Assembly: GCF_000620845.1 (NCBI RefSeq)
Contig: NZ_JHZT01000004.1
Span: 1 to 39,645, forward strand
Length of the DNA stretch: 39,645 nucleotides
Direction of reading: 5' to 3'
Source: Exiguobacterium marinum DSM 16307
GTDB taxonomy: Bacteria > Bacillota > Bacilli > Exiguobacteriales > Exiguobacteriaceae
The notes under the pieces are model-generated. The model saw only the letters and a list, made by a program, of their open reading frames with translations. It was not told the DNA's origin and did no database searches. The position numbers and the translations under genes are program-made. Each line of letters opens with the position of its first letter. Position 1 is the first letter of the stretch. Of this stretch, positions 7,502-15,490 are shown in pieces.

Positions 7502-8845
7502 ATGACGGTTAAAACTGTCTCGGAAGTACAAAAAGAATCTAACTCAACAGTCACAACGAAAAATAGAAATGTATTATCTCTATTTTCTGGTTGTGGTGGA
7601 ATGGATTTAGGGTTTGAGGGCGGATTCGAAGTTTTAAAAGAATCAATCAACTTAAATGTTAACAAGCATTGGAATATAAAAAAAGTAAACGGAAAGTGGG
7701 TCGAACTACCAGAAACCCGATTCAAAACGGTTTTCGCCAACGATATCAGACCTGATGCTCAACGAGCGTGGACCCGTTATTTTGGTAACAAAGGTATCGA
7801 GTCAGAAGTTTATCACCTCGAAAGTATCGTCGACGTCGTGAAGGCTTACCGCGAAACAAAAATCAATCCATTTCCGGAGGACATTGAGGTCGTGACCGGT
7901 GGCTTCCCTTGTCAGGATTTTTCTGTGGCGGGAAAACGTAAAGGGTTTGAATCTGACAAATCACATGATGGGAAATCGGTCGAGATTGATGAGGCTGACA
8001 TCGATAAGCCGAACGTAGAGAATCGTGGCCAACTATACATGTGGATGCGCGAAGTTGTGGAAATTGTTAAGCCTAAGGTTTTTGTGGCCGAGAACGTTAA
8101 GGGTCTGGTCAATCTTGGCGACGTTAAAAAAATAATCGAGAATGATTTTTCTAACATTGGGGATGGTTATATAGTCGTTCCGGCCAAGGTGCTACACGCC
8201 GCCGAATTTGGGGTTCCACAATCTAGAGAGCGTGTGATTTTTTATGGTTTCGAGAAAGGTGCTTTGAAGAAAGAGGCAATTGAAGAGCTACAGAATGAAA
8301 ATATTTCCGCAAAGTATGATCCATATCCGTTCAAGACTCATTGTTTGCCGACTAAAGTTCCGACAGAAAACCTTCTTCCACATGTTTCGGTCAGAAGCGC
8401 TTTAGAAGGTTTGGTTGAACCTGAGAAAAGTTCTGACTTGTCTCAACAAAAATATTCTAAAGCCAAATACATGGGAAAACATTGTCAAGGTCAGACTGAG
8501 GTTAATCTAGACGGAATCGGGCCGACCATTAGATCTGAACATCACGGGAACATTGAATTCCGTCGACTTGGTTTGGAAAAAGGAGGAAAACGTCTGGATG
8601 AGCTAGAACAAGGTCTTGAGGAAAGAAGGTTGACCGTTCGTGAGTGCGCTCGTATTCAGACATTCCCTGATGATTACGAATTTGTTTGGTCCAAAAAAGG
8701 AGAAGACCCAGGATTGTCTGCTTCTAGCGCATATAAGATCATAGGGAACGCGGTACCTCCTTTACTCGCATATCATATTGCGAAGAGGCTCGAGGATAAT
8801 TGGAGTCTCTATTTCGAAACGGAGATGGAGAATTTTGACGAATGA
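7502..8845 (+). CDS. DNA (cytosine-5) methyltransferase, type II R-M
   Basis: The modification enzyme of a type II system. All key motifs are present in order: motif I LSLFSGCGGMDLGF (residues 26-38), motif IV GGFPCQ with catalytic Cys137, motif VI AENV (196-199), motif VIII VPQSRERV, motif IX RRLTVRECARIQTFP and motif X KIIGNAVPP. The target-recognition region, between VIII and IX, is about 120 residues, so specificity cannot be read by eye. ATG 7502 is preferred because AGGTG at 7491-7495 is spaced for it; an in-frame GTG at 7493 overlaps that site. The endonuclease follows within 8 bp. Confidence 0.93.
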   Translation: MTVKTVSEVQKESNSTVTTKNRNVLSLFSGCGGMDLGFEGGFEVLKESINLNVNKHWNIKKVNGKWVELPETRFKTVFANDIRPDAQRAWTRYFGNKGIESEVYHLESIVDVVKAYRETKINPFPEDIEVVTGGFPCQDFSVAGKRKGFESDKSHDGKSVEIDEADIDKPNVENRGQLYMWMREVVEIVKPKVFVAENVKGLVNLGDVKKIIENDFSNIGDGYIVVPAKVLHAAEFGVPQSRERVIFYGFEKGALKKEAIEELQNENISAKYDPYPFKTHCLPTKVPTENLLPHVSVRSALEGLVEPEKSSDLSQQKYSKAKYMGKHCQGQTEVNLDGIGPTIRSEHHGNIEFRRLGLEKGGKRLDELEQGLEERRLTVRECARIQTFPDDYEFVWSKKGEDPGLSASSAYKIIGNAVPPLLAYHIAKRLEDNWSLYFETEMENFDE

Positions 8846-8852
8846 GTTGGCG

Positions 8853-9881
8853 ATGGAATTACAGTATGAACAATTTGGTCAATTAGTGACGGGCGCTTGT
8901 GAAATCATGAATGAGAAAGCGCAAGTGAATCCATCCTTCTACCGTTCTAACGAAGGTAGAAGGATGGAGGGACTTGTTTGTGAAGAGCTTGCGGAATTAG
9001 CGGTAGGTACAATTTTTGAAGGAACGGTTCGCTTGGTTCAATCGACTCGAAGTTTTCCTGATATTCTCATAGGAGATAGTTTCGGGGTTGAAGTGAAAAC
9101 TTCTAGATCCGGGTGGAGAAGTCTAGGGAGCAGTATCATGGAGTCCACACGTATCCAGGGCGTCGATCATATTGCGATGTTCTTCGGGAAAATGGGACCT
9201 GGCGACGTGGAATTTAACGTTAGACCATATGAACATTGCTTGAGCGATATTGGTGTCACGCATTCTCCTCGCTACGATATCGACATGACTTTAGAGGAGG
9301 GGGATACCATATTTGAAAGAATGGAGATCTCCTACGATGAGTTCAGGAATCATCCAGAACCGGTGGAGATACTGAAATCTTATTATCGTCCACTGTTATC
9401 TGAAGGGCAGACGCTTTGGTGGATGGGTAATGATGAGGTTGCGGCGCCCCCGGTCTTAACGATGTGGAATGCTTTAGAAAGTGATGCTGAAGATTATTTC
9501 ACGGCCATGGGATTTGCTCTATTCCCTGAACTCATCGCTGGCGATAGCCGGACTAAATACACACGCATGGTGTTTTGGTTAGTCACGAATCACGGAGTCA
9601 TTAACCATGCGCTTAGAGACAAGTACTCTGGTGGAGGAAGAAAAGACTTCACAGTTAATGGAAGAGAGTACCAAGGCAGACCTAAAGTAATGTATGTCTT
9701 GAACAGTAAGAAAGAATTTGTAAGACAATTGATTCTCCAAGCCGACCCGGAAGAGTTGAGAGAGCATTGGGAAGAGGCGTACATACATGAAGGGGATGAA
9801 AGACTTCGTCAATGGATTAATCTTGTGGCGACACAAGGTGACGTCGAAATGTCCCTTCTATACGACATGTTCGAAGTCTAA
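8853..9881 (+). CDS. Type II restriction endonuclease, PD-(D/E)XK fold
   Basis: Presumed cleaving partner of the preceding methyltransferase. A PD-(D/E)XK core is visible near residues 69-82: SFPDIL, then GVEVKTSRS, preceded by a helix with a candidate Glu (GLVCEELAELAVG). The rest, about 340 residues in total, matches no subfamily I can name. The reading frame is open upstream to 8778, overlapping the methyltransferase. Possible starts are TTG 8835, after GGAG at 8827-8830, and ATG 8853; I chose the latter without strong preference. Close coupling to the methylase suggests translational linkage. Confidence 0.85.
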   Translation: MELQYEQFGQLVTGACEIMNEKAQVNPSFYRSNEGRRMEGLVCEELAELAVGTIFEGTVRLVQSTRSFPDILIGDSFGVEVKTSRSGWRSLGSSIMESTRIQGVDHIAMFFGKMGPGDVEFNVRPYEHCLSDIGVTHSPRYDIDMTLEEGDTIFERMEISYDEFRNHPEPVEILKSYYRPLLSEGQTLWWMGNDEVAAPPVLTMWNALESDAEDYFTAMGFALFPELIAGDSRTKYTRMVFWLVTNHGVINHALRDKYSGGGRKDFTVNGREYQGRPKVMYVLNSKKEFVRQLILQADPEELREHWEEAYIHEGDERLRQWINLVATQGDVEMSLLYDMFEV

Positions 9882-9902
9882 AATAAGAATGCAAGGACCT
9901 GT

Positions 9903-9940
9903 ACGAGAACCCGACCATTATGGTCGGGTTCTCGTTTTAT
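9903..9940 (+). terminator. Strong intrinsic terminator after the R-M operon
   Basis: A perfect 15-bp GC-rich stem (9903-9917 with 9921-9935) has a 3-nt loop and is followed by T-rich sequence. Confidence 0.9.
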
Positions 9941-10086
9941 TAGATTTGAAATTGCAAAATTGATTTTGAAATCAATAAAAAATCGTTCCACTTGAACAAT
10001 TTCTTCAAATGAGACATGGATGGTTCCGCCCCACTCAGCCCGTGCATGTTATTTCTACCAATTCCTCACTGAAAATAAAATAAAAA

Positions 10087-10146
10087 TTGACTAGAAAAAA
10101 AAGCTATGGTAAATTAAAGAAAATAACACATTACATCACATTACAT
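10087..10146 (+). promoter_or_regulatory. Promoter with tandem CACATTACAT operator repeats
   Basis: TTGACT (10087-10092), 17 bp, TAAATT (10110-10115) is followed by two exact tandem copies of the 10-mer CACATTACAT (10127-10136, 10137-10146). Short tandem repeats just past the start site are typical operators of ribbon-helix-helix autorepressors, and the gene downstream may encode one. Confidence 0.55.
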
Positions 10147-10216
10147 CGCATAACTGAATAATTGTGAAGGCTGCCTTTGCTAGAGTTGTACAAGCGATGA
10201 CTAAGGAGGAAAAATA

Positions 10217-10711
10217 ATGTCAAATGAAAAAAAAGAGTATGGACCTGGTGACACGCTAGTGTTACGAATTAGGAAAAATGAACATTTTTTAGCAGAATGG
10301 GCAGGGAAGCAGACTGAAATTGGAGAATCAATTCGTTACTTGATTGAGAATGATATTAGTCGAAACGGAATGTCAGATGTTTCACGAGAAATTATGAAGA
10401 ACCGACCGGAATTACCGACAGCTAAAGATATTAAGACTGATTTATTCATGTTTATTGGGGATAATGAAAAAGTTACACCTAAAGAAGCATACGAATATTT
10501 AGCTGATAAATATCAATTGGATGATTGGAGTCGTACGATTATTACTCGTAGCGGCAAGGAGCCGAAGTGGAACAACATTGTTCGTTGGGCTAAAAAAGAT
10601 TTACAAAATGAAGACTTGGTAGAGAGTATTGAGCATGGTGTTTGGGTACTTACTGATGATGGTAGATATGTGCATAAACGGTTAAGTGAAGATTCTCAAA
10701 AAAAAGATTGA
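10217..10711 (+). CDS. Putative RHH/winged-helix DNA-binding protein
   Basis: Residues 12-50 (TLVLRIRKNEHFLAEWAG, then ESIRYLIENDI) fit a ribbon-helix-helix: one strand and two helices. Residues 70-155 resemble the winged-helix domain found at the N-terminus of Mrr-type proteins, with a PTAKDI helix and a VWVLTDDGRYVHKRL wing. No nuclease domain follows, so it is probably a regulator. It is monocistronic, with its own promoter, tandem-repeat operator and terminator, which suggests autoregulation. Start: ATG after AAGGAGG. Confidence 0.65.
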   Translation: MSNEKKEYGPGDTLVLRIRKNEHFLAEWAGKQTEIGESIRYLIENDISRNGMSDVSREIMKNRPELPTAKDIKTDLFMFIGDNEKVTPKEAYEYLADKYQLDDWSRTIITRSGKEPKWNNIVRWAKKDLQNEDLVESIEHGVWVLTDDGRYVHKRLSEDSQKKD

Positions 10712-10740
10712 CAACTTGTTTTTTGGGGTCTTAAGCTGTT

Positions 10741-10783
10741 GACGAACCAATTCGTAAAAAGCGAATTGGTTCGTCTTTTTTTG
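10741..10783 (+). terminator. Intrinsic terminator
   Basis: A perfect 14-bp stem (10741-10754 with 10762-10775) is followed by seven T. Confidence 0.9.
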
Positions 10784-10860
10784 TTTGACGTGTTTGAGAT
10801 GATTTACGAGACACAAGATTGAAAAATGATATGTACTGGTCCTTCTAAGACGATGGCGCT

Positions 10861-11160
10861 CTAGATTTCCTCACGGCCCCGATAGGACAAGAGGGGTAGC
10901 CCATGAACCTTCTTTGCGTCGGTGAACGAACGCACCAACATATCGTCCTCGACCACTCCGACTTCAACATTAGCAGTGTCGAACTTCTCCTTGTTGGCGT
11001 TCGCTCGGATATGGGTACAGTCGGTGAGGAAGATTCGTCCTAATTCGAGGTTGTCCGCATATGTCTCTGGTGGATGATGTCATCAAAAATTCTTGGAAGG
11101 CGTCTTTCCCAGTGAATCGGTGAGTGACCAGGTACCCTCTTTTCTTTTCTGAGGAACTGT
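10861..11160 (-). pseudogene. IS1182-like transposase relic with internal deletion
   Basis: Read on the minus strand, 11040-10861 encodes FLTDCTHIRANANKEKF, matching the first catalytic Asp region of IS1182-family DDE transposases. It runs straight into VRSFTDAKKVHGLPLLSYRG, which matches the catalytic Glu region near the C-terminus. Some 200 residues normally between them are missing. A frameshift separates the upstream part (TYADNLELG) from the preceding helix (FPRIFDDIIHQ). No terminal inverted repeats are visible, so this is a dead fragment left by a past insertion. Confidence 0.65.
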
Positions 11161-11464
11161 TTGTATGCGAGGCTCGTTATAGTCTGGCGTCCTGTTTCCG
11201 TACTCTAGCTCGCTGGTCGTCGGTACAAGGGACGTCAAAAAAATGACGCGCCCTCCGGCCCGTCTTCCTTCGCTTCAGGCTCAAAGCAAGGCTTTTCGCT
11301 CGTTGGCTACGGAAGCCTGGTCCTCCGTTTGCTCTACGCATTTTTTTGAGGCTCTCCCTGCGGTCGCCCTTGCACCGTCTCCCGACGCTCGCTGCGTTCC
11401 CGTCAACAGGACGCACAACGGTGTTCGTTCTGAGGACAGCTTATCCGAAAGGGGACAAACCATC
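11161..11464. other. GC-rich spacer/leader upstream of radC
   Basis: About 300 bp without a credible gene. The radC frame is open upstream to 11243, but the predicted extension has no family match and no ribosome-binding site. Composition is much GC-richer than the preceding cargo, and several short repeats are present. I see no clear promoter. Confidence 0.5.
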
Positions 11465-11920
11465 ATGGAACTATCGTCAATCATCGAGGTCATCCGTATC
11501 AAACAAGAGGTTCGCGAGGAAATGGTCGCTCTCGAGCACGCCGTCATCCAATCACCCGACAATGCCCGACAAATCGGGGCATCCTTCATCGGGGATGATG
11601 ACCGTGAGGTGTTCCTCGTCATCATGTTGAACACGAAAAATCGGGTCATCGGCGTCCATCGGGCGCACGTCGGGAGCGTCAATTCGAGCGTCGTTCACCC
11701 GAGAGAAATCTTCAAATGCGCCATCTTGAACAATGCCTCGTGCATCATCGCCTGTCACCAACATCCGAGCGGGGACCCGACACCGAGCCGGGAGGACATC
11801 CTCGTCTCCGAACGGTTACATGAAGTAGGCGACCTCATCGGCATCCCGGTGCTCGACCATCTCATCCTCGGTGCGGACGAGTCATACGTCAGCATGAAAC
11901 AGCGGGGTTACATGGGTTGA
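11465..11920 (+). CDS. radC: RadC-family JAB/MPN protein
   Basis: This 151-aa protein is the short, plasmid/prophage type of RadC, lacking the N-terminal helix-hairpin-helix of chromosomal RadC (about 230 aa). The JAMM metal motif is intact: H98-x-H100 in ACHQHPSGD, then S108 and D111 in PTPSREDI. HVGSVNSSVVHPREIFKCAI precedes it, as in the family. The biochemical role of RadC is unsettled; the motif predicts a zinc isopeptidase-like fold. ATG 11465 was chosen because family similarity begins just after it and AAGGGGAC lies upstream. Confidence 0.85.
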   Translation: MELSSIIEVIRIKQEVREEMVALEHAVIQSPDNARQIGASFIGDDDREVFLVIMLNTKNRVIGVHRAHVGSVNSSVVHPREIFKCAILNNASCIIACHQHPSGDPTPSREDILVSERLHEVGDLIGIPVLDHLILGADESYVSMKQRGYMG

Positions 11921-11936
11921 ATGGAATGGAGTGGGG

Positions 11937-12079
11937 CCGGGGGACCGGTCCCGGTCCGTCCGGTAAGGGCAAGGACGAAAAACGTGCGTTTTTCTTTGAC
12001 GAGAGGGGCGACTCGCGTTGCTCTCGCCTGGATCCAGAATTCGGATCCGGGAAAAGGAATGTTTTCGCGTGGCGAAAAC
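11937..12079. repeat. Cluster of palindromes downstream of radC
   Basis: Five self-complementary elements lie within 145 bp. They are GGGACCGGTCCC (11941-11952), an 8-bp stem GAAAAACG/CGTTTTTC (11977-11984, 11987-11994), CGAGAG/CTCTCG (12000-12005, 12021-12026), GGATCC twice around an EcoRI site (12030-12048), and GTTTTCGC/GCGAAAAC (12061-12079). The second is followed by TTTG and may act as the radC terminator. The role of the others is unknown. Confidence 0.6.
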
Positions 12080-12210
12080 AAATAATTTGGTGAGAAGTCA
12101 AAGGCATAAAGAAATCATGTTGCTCTGTCTTTTCATGAATGTGTATTTGAGATGTTTGGATTGATGAAGAAATGAGTGCTTGTTTGGTGAAAATCATCAT
12201 TTTTCCTACG

Positions 12211-12247
12211 TAAGCCCTGGGCTTGTTTCAAACAAGCCCAGGGCTTA
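12211..12247. repeat. 37-bp near-perfect palindrome
   Basis: Two 18-bp arms (12211-12228, 12230-12247) surround a single central C. No U-run follows on either strand, so it is not an obvious terminator. It could extrude as a cruciform or form a single-strand origin-type hairpin. Confidence 0.7.
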
Positions 12248-12321
12248 TATGAAATAATCCAAGATGTTGAGTGTTCATATTCGAGGTATCGTTGAGCTAT
12301 CAACAGGAGAGGATGATTCAA

Positions 12322-12519
12322 ATGAGTCACACATTGGACCAGCAAACGATCAAAGAGATGAAAGAGGTATTGCTTAGAAGACTTCCTGAACGGATGGACG
12401 TCGATCCTGAAGCCTTCGAGTTAGTAAGCATGGATATCCTTTGTGAGGTGAAAGAAGGAGAACGTTTAAAACAAATGACGGTCTTCTTCAATACGAACAC
12501 GCTTCAAGTACATAACTGA
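12322..12519 (+). CDS. Small hypothetical protein, 65 aa
   Basis: I do not recognise it. It is an acidic, soluble protein with an N-terminal helix (TIKEMKEVLLRRLPERM) and a C-terminal beta-like part ending VFFNTNTLQVHN. ATG 12322 is preferred because GGAGAGG at 12306-12312 is spaced for it. ATG 12313 is in frame but abuts that site. Confidence 0.5.
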   Translation: MSHTLDQQTIKEMKEVLLRRLPERMDVDPEAFELVSMDILCEVKEGERLKQMTVFFNTNTLQVHN

Positions 12520-12619
12520 TCGTTTCAAAATGTATACATTTTTATTTAGTGAGTCTTTGAACGAAGCGTGAATCGCATAAGTATCGGGAATTGGTCTATA
12601 AAAACTGAAAGGGTGAGAC

Positions 12620-13006
12620 GTGGTGGACGAGCGGCTACTTGATGACTATGCGTTCGATGGATTGGATCCATTCGTCCGGACCGTGTTCTCGGAACTGATG
12701 GAACATCCCGAGTGGCTACGTGTCGTCGACAGGGAACATTGCGTCGAGAAGGTCGTCCGGTTCGATGAAGAACGGAACTCGCCTTACTTCCGCGTGGTGA
12801 TCTATCTGGATGCGGAAGAGTGTCCGATCAAGAGCGTATATCTATATGGGACATGGGTGGTGGCGAAGGGGGACGTCAGTTTCGTCGTCTCAGAGCTATC
12901 CAAAGGTGTATTCGAATATGAGGTGATGCATGTCCATTGGCTCACCAAGTATCGATTTGAGGATTGGGGCGTGTCTGAAGACAGGGCATGGGAGAAGGAG
13001 TGGTGA
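12620..13006 (+). CDS. Hypothetical protein, 128 aa
   Basis: I do not recognise this acidic protein. It is rich in aromatic residues, with alternating strand patterns (FRVVIYLDAEECPIKSVYLYG) and a Trp-rich C-terminus. It starts at one of two adjacent GTG codons (12620 or 12623) after AAAGGG. GC-rich third positions match the transfer backbone rather than the AT-rich cargo. Confidence 0.55.
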   Translation: MVDERLLDDYAFDGLDPFVRTVFSELMEHPEWLRVVDREHCVEKVVRFDEERNSPYFRVVIYLDAEECPIKSVYLYGTWVVAKGDVSFVVSELSKGVFEYEVMHVHWLTKYRFEDWGVSEDRAWEKEW

Positions 13007-13202
13007 TTCGGGCTCATGCGTGAGCGTCTAGCGCCTGATGGCGAAGTCGCTCATCGCACCGCTGCCTCCCTGACGGCCCGATAACAAGAGCTGCTGGCTC
13101 ATAAGCCGCATCTCTATGTTCCTGGCCCTTTCTAACGGGAGGCACGGAGCGTAAGAGCAAGGTCAAAACCAAAAACTGGGGCGTGTCTAACGTCACGCGA
13201 GG
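13007..13202. other. GC-rich structured non-coding stretch
   Basis: No credible gene. Short complementary elements are visible, for example GCTCA/TGAGC around 13014-13027. It directly precedes a terminator and could be a 3' structured UTR or a small RNA. No promoter is clear. Confidence 0.35.
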
Positions 13203-13232
13203 AACACCATTCGGCCGAATGGTGTTTTTTAT
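13203..13232 (+). terminator. Intrinsic terminator
   Basis: A perfect 24-bp palindrome (AACACCATTCGG and its complement, 13203-13226) runs into T residues. Confidence 0.85.
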
Positions 13233-13245
13233 AAATGATTTTGAC

Positions 13246-13266
13246 TTAGATCATTTAATGATCTAA
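13246..13266. repeat. 10-bp inverted repeat, AT-rich
   Basis: TTAGATCATT (13246-13255) and AATGATCTAA (13257-13266) flank one T. It sits between a terminator and the 3' end of a minus-strand gene and could be that gene's terminator or a protein site. Confidence 0.4.
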
Positions 13267-13337
13267 ACCTCACTGTAAATTTCTTTTTTCGATGTTTTCC
13301 TAAGTACCCGACATCTTAAAATGCTTATTTGATGCTA

Positions 13338-14078
13338 TTAAAAGCGGATGAAGGTCGGGATATTTTGCTTCAGATTAGTAAATCGTTCGATATTGTATAT
13401 ATCGTCAGGATCAATAACCGATTCGAGCTCATGAAGCGCATCAGGTAGACTATCCAATATTGTTTTCTTTGCCTGCAGGATAGCATTGGCAAGTGCATCG
13501 GATGTAGCATACCGCTCCAGAGGCAACTGAATTGTGAGTTTGATATCGCTAGAAGCATTGAGGTCATCGTCAAATATTACGTAACTAGCGAGTGCATCCA
13601 ACATTTTGGTCGTATATGAGAAGGATGGAAGTTCAGCAAAATAGTTGGTGCCATCGTCTAAATCATGTCTAATCTCTAAATTACTGTGGCCATGTGAAAT
13701 TTTAAATTCTGACTCATCTACATACAACAGTACTTCGACAGTTTGTATTTTGCTTATTACATTGACTTGCGTGTACTCTCGATTCCCTCGGTTATGTCGA
13801 CGGATTTCACGACGTGCTAGAGAAGCGAGTGCTTCAGGTATATCGTCTTCAAAGAAGAACACGTTTGCGGCTACCCAGGTAGGTTCATTCTTGTCATTTT
13901 TCACTTGAATTTGTCCCCAGCGTACGTCTTGAACTGTATAGGTGTTTAGGTGCGAAATGGATTGATGGGTATATGTTCGCGCGACAACACGTTCGCTGAT
14001 TTTAGGTGCACGAGCTTGGGTGAGGCAATTCTTGCATCTGGATAATGCTCTCATCTTTTCTTCACGTGTATAAGCCAT
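13338..14078 (-). CDS. Hypothetical protein, 246 aa
   Basis: I do not recognise it. It is soluble, with no signal peptide or membrane helix. A CKNC pair lies near the N-terminus; residues 20-130 look beta-rich (RTYTHQSISHLNTYTVQDVRWGQ) and the last 90 are helical. ATG 14078 is preferred over TTG 14087 because AGGAG lies 8-9 bp upstream. It stands alone between non-coding spacers. Confidence 0.6.
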   Translation of the reverse strand: MAYTREEKMRALSRCKNCLTQARAPKISERVVARTYTHQSISHLNTYTVQDVRWGQIQVKNDKNEPTWVAANVFFFEDDIPEALASLARREIRRHNRGNREYTQVNVISKIQTVEVLLYVDESEFKISHGHSNLEIRHDLDDGTNYFAELPSFSYTTKMLDALASYVIFDDDLNASSDIKLTIQLPLERYATSDALANAILQAKKTILDSLPDALHELESVIDPDDIYNIERFTNLKQNIPTFIRF

Positions 14079-14422
14079 AAACAACATCTCCTATTCAAAC
14101 GTGCTGGTAAGCACCTTATTTAGTATTAGTTTTTTAAGTGATCTAATCGTTTAAATGATAACTGCTTCCTTATGTATGTAATGTATTTTTTGTTATGAGA
14201 GGGCTAGATCAGGTGATTAGGTATGTCGTCGTAAGTTTTAGAGGCTATTGAACTGATTATGATCATTATCAATTCTCTAAAATAGCTAAATATGCATAAA
14301 AGAAACCTGTGTTCTTTTTATACAAGGTTCCATGTGAAATGTTAAAGAAATATGGTTAAAATCCGATTATAATGAGACTATGTTGAATAATTTTACAATA
14401 AATTCATAAGAGGTGATAGAGG
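14079..14422. other. AT-rich spacer with promoter region of the MBL operon
   Basis: No gene is seen. A perfect TATAAT lies at 14368-14373, about 50 bp before the next start, with no convincing -35 at normal spacing. A loosely Fur-like segment (14258-14273) is present but does not meet the consensus. Confidence 0.4.
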
Positions 14423-15265
14423 ATGAATAAATTGATCAAGATCGGGAGTGCCGTTCTATTTAGTGGAGCGCTATTGGTATCGCCATATGGTGAAGTATCT
14501 GCAGCTTCAAGTATCAAAGTCCATTACATCGACATCGGGCAGGGTGACGCTATCTATATCAAGATGCCGAGCGGTGAGGACGTTATCATCGACGGCGGGA
14601 ATAAAGGAAAGGGCGATGCCATCGTCGCCTATCTCAAGAAGCAAAAAGTGGATGATATCGAGGTATTGATCTCGACGCATCCGGATGCGGACCATATCGG
14701 TGGATTGGATGAGATTCTAGATGCCTATCGTGTCGAGAACGTCTACGCGCCAAAAGTGAAGCATACGACCCAGGCTTATAAAGACTTCCTTAAAGCCGTC
14801 AAACGAGAGGGTAAGACAATCAAAACCGCTCAAATGGGCGTATCACTCCCAATCAAAGGTGTGAGTGCGAAGTTTGTCGGCCCAGTCAAATCCTACTCGA
14901 ACAGTGACTTGAACAACTGGAGTGCGGTCCTTCATGTCACATATAAAAAGAATACATTCCTGTTCACCGGTGACGCAGAACATGTAGCAGAAAAAGACAT
15001 GATGTCGAAGAAACAGACACTCCGTGCTGACGTTCTCAAGGTGGGGCATCACGGAGCCAAGACATCAACAAGCAGCACGTTCTTGAATGTGGTGAAACCG
15101 AAGTATGCCATTCTAAGCGTTGGAAAAAACAGTTACGGTCATCCGACATCGGAAGTCGTGACGAACTTGAAGCGAGTAAAGGCGACAACGTTACGTACTG
15201 ATAAGAACGGCACAATCATCATCACGGGGAACGGTTCGAGCTATACCGTGAAAAAATCAAAATGA
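14423..15265 (+). CDS. Secreted metallo-beta-lactamase-fold protein, ComEC/Rec2-like
   Basis: A signal peptide (residues 1-28, ending VSAA) precedes a metallo-beta-lactamase domain similar to the C-terminal domain of ComEC. YIDIGQGDAIYI and DGG come first, then the metal motif THPDADHIGG, the FTGDAE strand, VGHHGAKTSTS and YGHPTSE. Stand-alone secreted proteins of this class are proposed hydrolases of DNA or other phosphoesters outside the cell. The stop overlaps the DUF3006 start by 4 bp (ATGA), so the two are translationally coupled. GC-rich codon use contrasts with the HEPN gene that follows. Confidence 0.85.
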   Translation: MNKLIKIGSAVLFSGALLVSPYGEVSAASSIKVHYIDIGQGDAIYIKMPSGEDVIIDGGNKGKGDAIVAYLKKQKVDDIEVLISTHPDADHIGGLDEILDAYRVENVYAPKVKHTTQAYKDFLKAVKREGKTIKTAQMGVSLPIKGVSAKFVGPVKSYSNSDLNNWSAVLHVTYKKNTFLFTGDAEHVAEKDMMSKKQTLRADVLKVGHHGAKTSTSSTFLNVVKPKYAILSVGKNSYGHPTSEVVTNLKRVKATTLRTDKNGTIIITGNGSSYTVKKSK

Positions 15266-15486
15266 AGCGGTGGCGAGGAATCATTGATCGGTTTGAAGGG
15301 GACTTGGCTGTGGTCGAGTTCGGAGAAGTGATGGAGGATATTCCGAAGTCACGACTCCCTCATTCGATTAAACTTGGTGACGTGCTTTGGTTTTACGAAG
15401 ATGGGCGAGTTGAAGTGGACGTTGAGGAAAAGCAACGATTATCGAAAGAAATTGATGAGTTAATGAGTGAGCTTTGGGAGGACTGA
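15262..15486 (+). CDS. DUF3006 family small protein
   Basis: This 74-aa protein has the DUF3006 pattern: GIIDRFEGDLAVVEF followed by a conserved DIPKSRLP and LGDVLWFYEDGRV. DUF3006 genes are often found next to ComEC-like metallo-beta-lactamase genes, as here, with an ATGA overlap. It is cytoplasmic by sequence. Its role is unknown; a partner or regulator of the neighbour is inference. Confidence 0.8.
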   Translation: MKRWRGIIDRFEGDLAVVEFGEVMEDIPKSRLPHSIKLGDVLWFYEDGRVEVDVEEKQRLSKEIDELMSELWED

Positions 15487-15490
15487 ATAT

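Noticed and set aside
11243-11464. 74-residue N-terminal extension of RadC
   Set aside because: No RadC-family character and no ribosome-binding site; ATG 11465 fits the short family.
12529-12540. AATGTATACATT as a further partition-protein site
   Set aside because: It shares only the GTATAC core with the par palindrome, is isolated, and is likely to occur by chance in AT-rich sequence.
14258-14273. Fur-box-like sequence
   Set aside because: Too short and only partly symmetric compared with the 19-bp consensus, and no iron-related gene is nearby.
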